The notes under the pieces were generated by a model that saw only the letters and a list, made by a program, of their open reading frames with translations, made no database searches and was not told the origin of the DNA. Both the position numbers and the translations under genes were made by a program. A DNA stretch of 64,000 nt from Spirochaetota bacterium (GTDB taxonomy: Bacteria > Spirochaetota > UBA4802 > JAKQUI01), in assembly GCA_029562645.1 (NCBI GenBank), contig JAKQUI010000084.1, positions 124,001-188,000 of the forward strand, written 5' to 3'. Of this stretch, positions 45,968 through 53,576 are shown piece by piece. How positions within the stretch are numbered: the stretch's first letter is position 1; every line of letters begins with the position of its first letter.

Positions 45968-46317
45968 AAAAAACGTTCCCTCACCACACGCAGCACATCA
46001 TCAACCCCACCAATCACATCCTCATTCCGAAATCGTACGACAGTATACCCAAGCTCATTAATCACCCACTCGCGCATTCGATCGTAGTCCGCCTGGCGTT
46101 CATGAATCTTGCCGTCGATCTCGATTACCAAACGATGCTCCGCGCAATAGAAATCCGCAATGAAAAACCGCTTGGCATTGTTGTATTTAAAGACAATGGG
46201 ATGCTGACGCAAGAATTTTTTATTCTCGAGCTTCCTGTTTCGCACCGCGTCCCAGAACACCTTTTCCGCGGGCGTTTGTCGCTTTCTGAGATATCGTGTG
46301 ATTTCTCTTACTGGCAT
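45937..46317 (-). CDS. DUF559 endonuclease-like protein
   Basis: A 126-residue protein of the DUF559 (Vsr/restriction-endonuclease-like) family: RKRQTPAEKVFWDAVRNRKL at the N-terminus, RFFIADFYC and LVIEIDGKIHE holding the acidic residues of a PD-(D/E)xK-type core, and a final YTVVRFRNEDVI strand. It is flanked in direct orientation by copies C and D of the palindromic repeat. Its last residues (LTPRPPLYE) and stop are encoded by copy C itself. The protein is a candidate for mobilising or maintaining the repeat, but this is not shown. Confidence 0.88.
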   Translation of the reverse strand: MPVREITRYLRKRQTPAEKVFWDAVRNRKLENKKFLRQHPIVFKYNNAKRFFIADFYCAEHRLVIEIDGKIHERQADYDRMREWVINELGYTVVRFRNEDVIGGVDDVLRVVRERFLLTPRPPLYE

Positions 46318-46330
46318 CGTGTGCCTCTCC

Positions 46331-46449
46331 TGCTCACCCTCGGCTCCGCCGCGCCCCTCTCTACTCGTAGAGAGGGGCTCCTCATCAAGGATCCTATTCC
46401 CGAAACCTCCCCCTCTCTATTTATAGAGAGGGGGCCGGGGGGTGAGTAA
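46331..46449 (+). repeat. Dispersed palindromic repeat, copy D
   Basis: The most compact copy: palindrome 1 (46353-46378, perfect 12-bp arms around TC), spacer with CTCCTCATCAAGGATCC, palindrome 2 (46409-46434, perfect 12-bp arms around TT) and the GGCCGGGGGGTGAGTAAA end. It lies in the same orientation as copies B and C and supplies the last codons of the gene at 46421. Confidence 0.85.
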
Positions 46450-47818
46450 ATTTTTCCTCGACGACCTGCAACGCGATGGACACCCACTGGGCCATGATCT
46501 TGTGGAACCATGGAAAATCCCACCGGGTGGAAGGTAGAAGCTGGTTGTTGCATATCCGCATCCCCCACCCCAGGAGGACAAAACCCATTACCTCCCCGCC
46601 CCCACGGATAGGAAGCATAAGGCACTGGAGCAGGAGCGAGCGATCCCTTTGCAAAAATCCGCACGGCATATGCCGTATGGAATCTTTCGGTTCGACGACG
46701 TAATCGGGGAAGCGGCCGTCCTCGCCGACCTGTGGCTGTTGGGGCATCGTGTAGATGTTAGGGAGTTCGCCGGTATTCTCCCAATTCCCAACGTCTTCGA
46801 TAAAGAAGTCCGCGCCGTCCCGAAGTACGCGCCAGGCAAGGCTTCGGGGATTATCCATCTCGAAATCATCGAGTGAGACGGGATAGACGACATCATCATT
46901 CTGGTAAAGAACCGGGCCGTTTTGTTCCACAAGGACCATGCACAAGGCGGAAGCGGGGAAAATGAATGTGTCGACGATCTTGCGTATCGCCCACAGCACA
47001 TGTTCCCTGTCACGCGCCAGGCGAGGCAGCATCATGACGCTTTCGAGGAAACCACGTTCGTCGAACGGAGGGATAACATCGTTCCATCCGTTAAAACCGT
47101 GCAAACGCCACGCGCTCCGGGAATACGGCGTTTCACAGAAACGGGAAGCGTCGGGGACCTGTTGCCATTCCCCTTCTCGCATACCTTGGCCGATGCGCAC
47201 CTCCGACTCCCCGAGCCGCCGGCACCCATCCGCAAGCGCGTCAATCTCTCCCTCGATTTTCCGGGACGGAACAGCGACACTATCGGGCACAGAACGGACG
47301 CCATCCGCTCGCCTGCCGCGAAACCGGAACCGCAAGACTGCCGCAGCAATAACGCCAGCCGCCGAATACGCGGCGATTGCTGAATAATAAGGAATTACAT
47401 TCTCGGCAGGGTGTACGATGAGGACAAGAATCGCGCCAATCGTCCCCGAGACAAACGCCCCGACAAGAAGGTCGTTCACCCATTTCCGGTCCTCGTTCCG
47501 ATCAAAAGCCGCCCAAACCCCGAACACGATCAGTGGAACAAAGAAAGAGAAGATCATCGCCAGAATGCACGCCGCCGATAAAAGAATGCGTGTGGGGAGC
47601 ACGCCTTCTCTATTCTTTATCAGCGCCGCCCCTTGGTGCAGAGCATTGAAGAGCAGAAAAAGCATGACGAGATCGGATGGCCATGGCGACGCGCTCCAGA
47701 AACCGAACCGGCTGTTGCCGACATGAGCGGCGAAAAACGCCAGTGAAAAAGCGAACAGAGCGGCCCGCGCTCCACGCTCGATCATAGACATACGGTCCTT
47801 AGGAATTAGTACGTCCAT
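46421..47818 (-). CDS. Membrane protein with GAF-like C-terminal domain
   Basis: A 465-residue protein with about five hydrophobic segments in residues 15-165, a charged linker, and a soluble C-terminal region (about 255-450) whose pattern (FPASALCMVLVEQNG, LAWRVLRDG, LLLQCLMLPIRGGGEVMGFVLLG) resembles a GAF domain. It is probably a membrane-bound sensor, but no output domain is present. Its last residues (THPPAPSL) and stop codon come from repeat copy D, so the natural C-terminus may have been replaced. Confidence 0.65.
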   Translation of the reverse strand: MDVLIPKDRMSMIERGARAALFAFSLAFFAAHVGNSRFGFWSASPWPSDLVMLFLLFNALHQGAALIKNREGVLPTRILLSAACILAMIFSFFVPLIVFGVWAAFDRNEDRKWVNDLLVGAFVSGTIGAILVLIVHPAENVIPYYSAIAAYSAAGVIAAAVLRFRFRGRRADGVRSVPDSVAVPSRKIEGEIDALADGCRRLGESEVRIGQGMREGEWQQVPDASRFCETPYSRSAWRLHGFNGWNDVIPPFDERGFLESVMMLPRLARDREHVLWAIRKIVDTFIFPASALCMVLVEQNGPVLYQNDDVVYPVSLDDFEMDNPRSLAWRVLRDGADFFIEDVGNWENTGELPNIYTMPQQPQVGEDGRFPDYVVEPKDSIRHMPCGFLQRDRSLLLQCLMLPIRGGGEVMGFVLLGWGMRICNNQLLPSTRWDFPWFHKIMAQWVSIALQVVEEKFTHPPAPSL

Positions 47819-47827
47819 GCAGCGCCT

Positions 47828-48688
47828 TCACAGCGACCTGAAATACGCAAGCACCGCCTCCTCGCCCTTCTCGCGCGCCATATCCAGAAACATCTTCAGG
47901 CCAATCGAATAATTCGAAGCCGTTTTCTCCTTGAGCATGGATTCGATGGCCGCGACCTCCTCGCGAAAGCCCATGCTGTTCGCGTATCGGTATTCCACAT
48001 ACATGGCCATGCCCTCCCGGGTGCGCATGTCGTAATCCTCCCTCCAGTTGCGAAACTGCCAGGCGTGGACCAGCTCATGGCACAGGACCGCCTTCAGGTA
48101 TTCGGGCGGGTAATAGGGGACGATGAGAACCGCATCCTCGGCGGGCGCGTAGAGGCCGGCCGCCTGCAGGGTGTTCCATGGGCTGTGTTTCTGCAGTTCG
48201 TCATAGGGCATCGCAGCGACGGGCGCAGCGGGAAGCTCCAGCCCGCACATCCGCGAAACGGCGGCGCGCACCTCGTCCGCTGCCGCCGCGATCGCAACGT
48301 CCGCACGCGGCGGCCGGCTGCAGAAAAAGCAGATGACGCGCCCCCGCGCATCGCGCGCGATGTTTTTTCCAATGGGACAACCGCACAGCGGGCACCGGGC
48401 CGAACCCGCGCACGAGGGACAGAACAACCGTCGAAGGATTATGGAGTAATCGCCGATGATCTTCACGCGGCACCCCGCGCAGGTGAGCCAGTCCATGGCG
48501 CGGTAGCAGGCCGTGCAGTACGGTCGCCCGTTAAACTCCTTGATAGCGTCAATCCCGGGCACCAGCTTTTTCCGGCACTCGACGCACATCGTTACGCAGC
48601 GCGGGCAGTAGGTCTTGCCGTTTCGCGTCACGGCCGGAGTCTTGTACACGGCGTCGGTGATGGCGCGGTTGCAGCGAGCGCACTTCAT
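47828..48688 (-). CDS. DA1-like LIM/zinc-ribbon metallopeptidase
   Basis: A 286-residue protein. The N-terminal half has at least seven CxxC pairs between Cys3 and Cys123, as in LIM domains and zinc ribbons (CARC, CPRC, CVEC, CTAC, CAGC, CPSC, CPLC). The C-terminal half resembles the peptidase of plant DA1 proteins: zinc-binding HELVH (His204, Glu205, His208) followed by EGMAMYVEY, with Glu225 as likely third ligand. DA1 peptidases are ubiquitin-regulated in plants; here the role is unknown. There is no signal peptide, so it is cytoplasmic. The start at 48688 has GGGAG upstream. Confidence 0.8.
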   Translation of the reverse strand: MKCARCNRAITDAVYKTPAVTRNGKTYCPRCVTMCVECRKKLVPGIDAIKEFNGRPYCTACYRAMDWLTCAGCRVKIIGDYSIILRRLFCPSCAGSARCPLCGCPIGKNIARDARGRVICFFCSRPPRADVAIAAAADEVRAAVSRMCGLELPAAPVAAMPYDELQKHSPWNTLQAAGLYAPAEDAVLIVPYYPPEYLKAVLCHELVHAWQFRNWREDYDMRTREGMAMYVEYRYANSMGFREEVAAIESMLKEKTASNYSIGLKMFLDMAREKGEEAVLAYFRSL

Positions 48689-48951
48689 GCGATACTCCCA
48701 TCGATTTATTATCGCGTGCCTGGCATCGGCCGCAAAAATCCAACGCTCCGCCGACAACCATCACGCCATACACGATTCGGAAAATATTCAAGAACAAATT
48801 CAATACCGCGGTAGCCGCAGCACGGGCATGATCCACAAACGCACGCGTCGAAAAACCCCTCACGTCGTTCATGCGCTTTTTTGTATTGACGCCCCCGTTT
48901 TTTCCGTGCCGATGGGTACATCGCACCGCAATTCGCCGCCGGGGAGCGCAC

Positions 48952-50289
48952 GTGAAACGAATCGTCATCATCGGCTTTGGGTCGGCGGGATATGCCGCGT
49001 TCACCGCGGCGCGCAAGACCGACCCGAAGGCAGCCATCACCGTCATCGACCCGAAGGCGCGCGATCTCATGCACCCGTGCGGGCTCCCCTATGCGCTCGA
49101 GGGCCGGGCGGACCCGGCGCGGCTCGAGCAGGACGTCCATCTGGACAAGGCGGGGGTGATCCGCATACGCGCGCGGGCGACGCGCATCGACGCGGACGCG
49201 AAGCGAATCATCACTGACGCAGGCGACACGGAGGGCGGCGTCCCTTACGACGCCGCGATCATCTGCACCGGGAGCGCGCCGGTCCTCCCGCCGGTTCCCG
49301 GCATCGAGCGCCTGCGCAATCGCGGTCTTTACACGCTCGCCACGATGGACGATTGCAACCGAATCATGGAACGCATTGAAGGGGCATCGGACTGCCTGAT
49401 CATCGGCGCGGGCGCGATCGGCCTGGAATGCGCCGTGGCCCTGCGCGCGCGGGGGCGCGCGGTCCATCTGGCCGAGATGCGCGACCAGGTCCTTCCCGGC
49501 GTGATCGACGCGGACCTCGCGGCGCCGGTCGCGGAGCACCTGACGTTGCGCGGCATCGCGTTTCACCTGGGCGCGGCCGTGGGCGAGGTCCTCGGGGAGG
49601 ACGCCTTCGCCGGCGCGCGAATCGGCGATTCGCGGATCACCGCATCGCTGTGCATCGCCGCGACGGGGTTCGCGCCGCACACGGAGCTCGCGCGCGAAAG
49701 CGGGATCGAGTGCGGGCCGCGCGGCATCGTCGTCGATGACTCGCTGCGCACCGCGCTCCCGGACGTGTATGCCGCGGGGGACTGCATCGTCGCGTGGAGC
49801 GTCATCGACAAAAAGCCGGTGGGCGCGAAGCTCGCGACAAGCGCCTATAAACAGGGAACGGTCGCCGGCGCGAACGCGGCGGGCGGCGCGATGACCTATG
49901 CCGGGACCGCGGGCGCCTTCGTAACGGTGCTGGGCGATCTCGAGATCGCGGGCGCCGGCTACACGACCGAGGCCGCGCGCGCCGCGGGTTACGAGCCCGT
50001 TTCCGGCAAGATCTCCGCGCCGGTCCTTCCCGACTATATTCCGGACGGCCACGCCATCACCGTAAAGATACTCGCGGACCGTGCGACCGGGCGGCTGCTC
50101 GGCGCGCAGGCGGTGGGCCCCGCCGGGGCCGCGGCGCGGATCAACGTCGCGAGCGCCGCCATCGAATTCGGAAAAACCCTGGACGACCTCGAGCGCGTGG
50201 AGCTCGCCTACTGCCCCGCCGTGAGCGAGGTGCACGATCCGCTCCTGCGCGCGGCCGACTTCGCGCGCCGCCGCATGCCTAAACGATAA
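48952..50289 (+). CDS. CoA-disulfide-reductase-like flavoenzyme
   Basis: A 445-residue FAD- and NAD(P)H-dependent enzyme of pyridine nucleotide-disulfide oxidoreductase class III. It has IVIIGFGSAGYAA (FAD site), HPCGLPYALEG with single active Cys43, at the same position as in CoA-disulfide reductase, CLIIGAGAIGLECA (NAD(P) site) and DVYAAGDCI. Class III members reduce CoA disulfide, persulfides, peroxide or O2. GTG at 48952 is preferred, with GGGGAG upstream. It heads an operon with a lipoyl carrier (17 bases downstream) and LipA, so lipoyl-linked thiol-disulfide chemistry is a plausible job, as inference only. Confidence 0.87.
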   Translation: MKRIVIIGFGSAGYAAFTAARKTDPKAAITVIDPKARDLMHPCGLPYALEGRADPARLEQDVHLDKAGVIRIRARATRIDADAKRIITDAGDTEGGVPYDAAIICTGSAPVLPPVPGIERLRNRGLYTLATMDDCNRIMERIEGASDCLIIGAGAIGLECAVALRARGRAVHLAEMRDQVLPGVIDADLAAPVAEHLTLRGIAFHLGAAVGEVLGEDAFAGARIGDSRITASLCIAATGFAPHTELARESGIECGPRGIVVDDSLRTALPDVYAAGDCIVAWSVIDKKPVGAKLATSAYKQGTVAGANAAGGAMTYAGTAGAFVTVLGDLEIAGAGYTTEAARAAGYEPVSGKISAPVLPDYIPDGHAITVKILADRATGRLLGAQAVGPAGAAARINVASAAIEFGKTLDDLERVELAYCPAVSEVHDPLLRAADFARRRMPKR

Positions 50290-50306
50290 TCCCCAAGGAG
50301 GAACCC

Positions 50307-50690
50307 ATGAGCGCAACGCCCGACGAACTGAAATATTCCGCCGACCACGTCTGGATCCGCATGGAGGACGACTTCATCGGCGTCTGCGGCCTCACCGACC
50401 ATGCGCAGGAGCAGCTCACCGACATCGTCTTCGTGGAGCTGCCCGAGATCGACACCGACGTCCGCCAGGGCGAGCGCCTGGCCGTGGTGGAGTCGGTGAA
50501 GGCCACCACCAACGTGAACGCGCCGGTGAGCGGCCGCATCGTGGAGGTGAATACGGCGCTCGAGGACTCGCCCGGCGTCATCAATGCCGATCCCTACGGC
50601 GACGGCTGGATCTTCAAGATCGACGTGAAGGGCCGCGTCGAATACGACGACCTCATGGACGCCGACCAGTACCGCGCCCAGGTCGAGTAG
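50307..50690 (+). CDS. gcvH: GcvH-like lipoyl carrier protein
   Basis: A 127-residue lipoyl-domain protein. It has the GcvH fold signature: KYSADHVWIR, GLTDHAQEQLTDIVFVELPE, the lipoylation site Lys65 in VESVKATTNV and PYGDGWIFKI. In the glycine cleavage system GcvH carries the aminomethyl group, but gcvT and gcvP are not next to it. GcvH-like carriers are also used as lipoyl-relay proteins or as LbpA in sulfur-oxidising Hdr-like systems. It lies between the flavoenzyme and the HD gene with short gaps. Confidence 0.92.
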   Translation: MSATPDELKYSADHVWIRMEDDFIGVCGLTDHAQEQLTDIVFVELPEIDTDVRQGERLAVVESVKATTNVNAPVSGRIVEVNTALEDSPGVINADPYGDGWIFKIDVKGRVEYDDLMDADQYRAQVE

Positions 50691-50695
50691 CGCCC

Positions 50696-51292
50696 ATGGA
50701 CCGCCTGCGCGCGCAGATCGCCTTCATCGTCGAGATCGACAAGCTCAAGCAGGTGCTCCGGCGCAACTACCTGGCCGACGGCTCGCGCCGCGAGAACGAC
50801 GCGGAGCACTCGTGGTTTTTCGCGACCGCCGCGCTCGTCCTGCGCGAGCACGCGAAGGAGGCGATCGACATCGCGCGCGTCGTTTCCATGGCGCTCATCC
50901 ACGACATCGTGGAGATCGACGCCGGCGACACCTTCATCTACGACACCGCCGCGCGGGCGGACCAGCACGAACGCGAGGAGCGCGCCGCCGCGCGGCTCTT
51001 CGGCCTCCTCCCGGACGACCAGGCGCGCGACCTGTGCGCCCTCTGGGACGAGTTCGAGGCCGGGAAAACGCCCGAGGCACGGTATGCGCGCGCCATCGAC
51101 CGCCTCTCGGCGGTGCTGCTCAATCACGCTTCGGGCGGAAAGGCCTGGCGCGAGCACGGCGTGCCCGCGTCGCGCCTCAGGGAGGTGAACGGCGCTATCG
51201 CCGACGGGGCGCCGGCGATTTGGGAGCATGTCCGCGGCATCATCGACGACGCCGTGGCGAGGGGTATCGTTGCGGACGCGGACCATTCCTGA
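50696..51292 (+). CDS. HD-domain hydrolase, YfbR/HDDC2-like
   Basis: A 198-residue metal-dependent phosphohydrolase. Metal ligands are the His of DAEHSWFF, the HD pair of LIHDIVEIDAGD and a later Asp in the IDRLSAVL helix. The arrangement is that of HDDC2/YfbR-type 5'-deoxynucleotidases. It lies 5 bases behind gcvH and its 3' end overlaps lipA, so it is in the lipoate operon, though no link to lipoate is known. Confidence 0.85.
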   Translation: MDRLRAQIAFIVEIDKLKQVLRRNYLADGSRRENDAEHSWFFATAALVLREHAKEAIDIARVVSMALIHDIVEIDAGDTFIYDTAARADQHEREERAAARLFGLLPDDQARDLCALWDEFEAGKTPEARYARAIDRLSAVLLNHASGGKAWREHGVPASRLREVNGAIADGAPAIWEHVRGIIDDAVARGIVADADHS

Positions 51293-52130
51293 CTGGATCG
51301 TCCAGCGCGTCCCCTCGGGCGAGCGCTATCGCGCCGTGCGTCGGGCGGTTGACGGCCTGGGCCTATCCACCGTGTGCGCCGAGGCGCGCTGCCCCAATAC
51401 CGGCGATTGCCTCTGCCGGGGAAGCGCCGCCTTCCTTATCCTTGGGCGGATCTGCGCGCGCGGCTGCCGCTACTGCGCCATTGAGACCGGCGCGCCCATC
51501 CCGCCCGATCCATCCGAGCCGGACCGCGTCGCGCGCGCAGTCGCAGCGCTCTCGCTGCGCCATGCCGTGATCACCTCCGTTACGCGCGACGACCTCCCCG
51601 ACGGCGGCGCGGGGGCCTTCGCCGAGACGATCACACGCATCCGCGAACGCGCGCCGGGCTGCGCCGTGGAGGTCCTAGTGCCCGACTTCCGCCTGAGCCA
51701 GGAGGCGTCCATGGACAGTATTATCGCGGCGCAGCCGGACATCATCAACCACAATATCGAGGTGGCGCGGCCGCGGTATCATCTGCTTCGCCCCAACGGC
51801 GACTACGACGCCTCGCTCGCGCTCATCCGCCGCGCGGCCGCATCGGGCATCCGCGTGAAATCGGGACTCATGGTCGGGTTCGGGGAAACGTTGGACGATA
51901 TCGACGCGACGCTCGCGGACTTGCGGGCTGCCGGGTGCGGCATGCTCACGGTGGGGCAATATCTCCGGTCGCGCCGGGAATGCGTTCCGGTCGCGCGTTT
52001 TTACCCGCCGGAGGAATTCGAGGAGATCGCGCGCCGCGCCCGCGGGATGGGTTTTACGGCCGTCCACGCGGCCCCCCTGGCGCGCAGTTCGCATCATGCC
52101 GAGGTGTTCGCGCGATCCTTCCCCGGCTGA
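51270..52130 (+). CDS. lipA: Lipoyl synthase
   Basis: A radical SAM enzyme (286 residues) that inserts two sulfur atoms into protein-bound octanoate. Both cluster motifs are present: the auxiliary C-x4-C-x5-C (CAEARCPNTGDC) and the radical SAM CxxxCxxC (CARGCRYC). The C-terminal RSSHHAE keeps the Ser that ligates the auxiliary cluster. Other family elements include TSVTRDDLPDGGA, INHNIEVA and KSGLMVGFGET. The start is uncertain: TTG 51270 has GAGGGG upstream, while ATG 51228 would add 14 residues and overlap the HD gene more deeply. Confidence 0.93.
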   Translation: MRTRTIPDWIVQRVPSGERYRAVRRAVDGLGLSTVCAEARCPNTGDCLCRGSAAFLILGRICARGCRYCAIETGAPIPPDPSEPDRVARAVAALSLRHAVITSVTRDDLPDGGAGAFAETITRIRERAPGCAVEVLVPDFRLSQEASMDSIIAAQPDIINHNIEVARPRYHLLRPNGDYDASLALIRRAAASGIRVKSGLMVGFGETLDDIDATLADLRAAGCGMLTVGQYLRSRRECVPVARFYPPEEFEEIARRARGMGFTAVHAAPLARSSHHAEVFARSFPG

Positions 52131-52170
52131 CCATTCGCCGGAGAAAACGAATACGAAGCTCCGGGAAGCG

Positions 52171-53529
52171 CTATCTCTTCTTCTTCTGCTGCTTCTTGAT
52201 CTTCGATGATGATGCGGACCTGGCCGTCGGCTTTTTCTTCGCGGGCGACGGGCCCCGTTTTGTCGCGGTTTTTTTCTTTCCCGACGGTCCGCGCGCGCCG
52301 GACGTCTTCGGCGCGGATTTCTTTTTCCGCGCGCCCGACGCAGTCGCCCCACGACGCGCGTCCCCAGCGACGGTTGATAGCGTCTGTCCCCCCAGCACAT
52401 GTCCGGCGTCCGAACCCGCCGTTGCCGGGGCGCTTTCTCTCTCTTTTTCTTTCGACAGCTCGTCCCGCCGCAGCTCGAAGCCAATCTTGATCGAATCGGG
52501 ATAGAAGACCACCTTGAGCGGCTCCCGCTCGCTCGAATGACGCTTGAGGATGCTGAGCACCAAACCGATGCCCATCCCGGCTCCCTCCGCGAAATCATCG
52601 CTGGCGGCCTCGAAGGAGTCTCCCGAGAGCTCCCCATGCCGGATCTTCCTCAGCAGCCGGCGCTTCTCGATTGTCGAGATGGAGGCGTTGTTCGCCACCC
52701 AGATGGCGACGGACTCTGGCGACGACTGAAAGAAGATGGTAATATACCGGTCCTCCCTTCGGGCGAGCTCGACGAGGCGCCGGTTCGCGTTCTCCTCGAT
52801 CTCCTCCTTAAACAAGCGCATGAACTCTCGGTAATCCGACCCCGCCCCGACGCCCTGTGGGCGCGCGACATGCCGGTCGAAGAGGAGCTTGTAATTCGCC
52901 TTGGTGGCGTTCACCGCGAGCTCCTTGAGGCAGGTGAACAGCTCATAGGAGTAACCCAGCAGGTCCTGCCGCGCCAGCAGGAGATCAATTATTTTTCGCA
53001 CGAGCTCCACGGCATCGCGGTCCATGTCGTAACAGCGGATGGTGATGCGCCACTCGAGGTCCCGGATGCTGAGCTTGTTCGCGGCGGCGGCGATATCGGA
53101 GACGATCTTCTCCAGTCGCGGTTGAGCCCGCAGGTCTATCACGCGGAGTTTTTTGAGCAGGTTGATCTCCCGCTCGTAAAAGGGATCGCGGCAGAAATAC
53201 TTGAGGTCGGGATCGTACATCCACTTGTTCCGCGCCAGAAGCTTGATAAACCGGTCGCGCTCCCAGATGCGCAGCGGGGCATTGTAGAAACGGGCGTTCT
53301 CGTTCTCCAGCAGAATGCCGAACAGGCGGACGATGTCGTCCTCGTCCGCGTAATAGCGCACGAGCGTCTCGGCCGCGGTTTGCGCCGGCAGCGGAATGCT
53401 GGGAGAGAAGCCCGACTCGCGCTGCACGCTAAAGCCCGGCGTGAGCCGCTCGCCCAGGTAGTTGATCTGGCCCGTATTCAGTGAGTTCGCGAGGATCTTC
53501 AGGAACTCTTTTCGTATCTCGATGCTCAT
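52171..53529 (-). CDS. HATPase-like protein with histone-like Lys/Pro/Ala tail
   Basis: A 452-residue protein with no recognised input domain in the first 190 residues. Residues about 200-355 carry a degenerate histidine-kinase-type ATPase: N-box ELAVNATKAN and a G-box-like AGMGIGLVLSIL, but no His phospho-acceptor. From about residue 370 the tail is very rich in Lys, Ala, Ser, Thr and Pro (RKKKSAPKTSGARG, KKKTATKRG) like histone H1 or eukaryotic-type DNA-binding tails. It could bind nucleic acid or membranes. The start at 53529 has GGAG upstream. It lies 47 bases behind the next upstream gene. Confidence 0.6.
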   Translation of the reverse strand: MSIEIRKEFLKILANSLNTGQINYLGERLTPGFSVQRESGFSPSIPLPAQTAAETLVRYYADEDDIVRLFGILLENENARFYNAPLRIWERDRFIKLLARNKWMYDPDLKYFCRDPFYEREINLLKKLRVIDLRAQPRLEKIVSDIAAAANKLSIRDLEWRITIRCYDMDRDAVELVRKIIDLLLARQDLLGYSYELFTCLKELAVNATKANYKLLFDRHVARPQGVGAGSDYREFMRLFKEEIEENANRRLVELARREDRYITIFFQSSPESVAIWVANNASISTIEKRRLLRKIRHGELSGDSFEAASDDFAEGAGMGIGLVLSILKRHSSEREPLKVVFYPDSIKIGFELRRDELSKEKERESAPATAGSDAGHVLGGQTLSTVAGDARRGATASGARKKKSAPKTSGARGPSGKKKTATKRGPSPAKKKPTARSASSSKIKKQQKKKR

Positions 53530-53576
53530 GGGCCAGCTCCACGTCGCGGCATACCAGTCATTCGCCCGCCCTCCCG

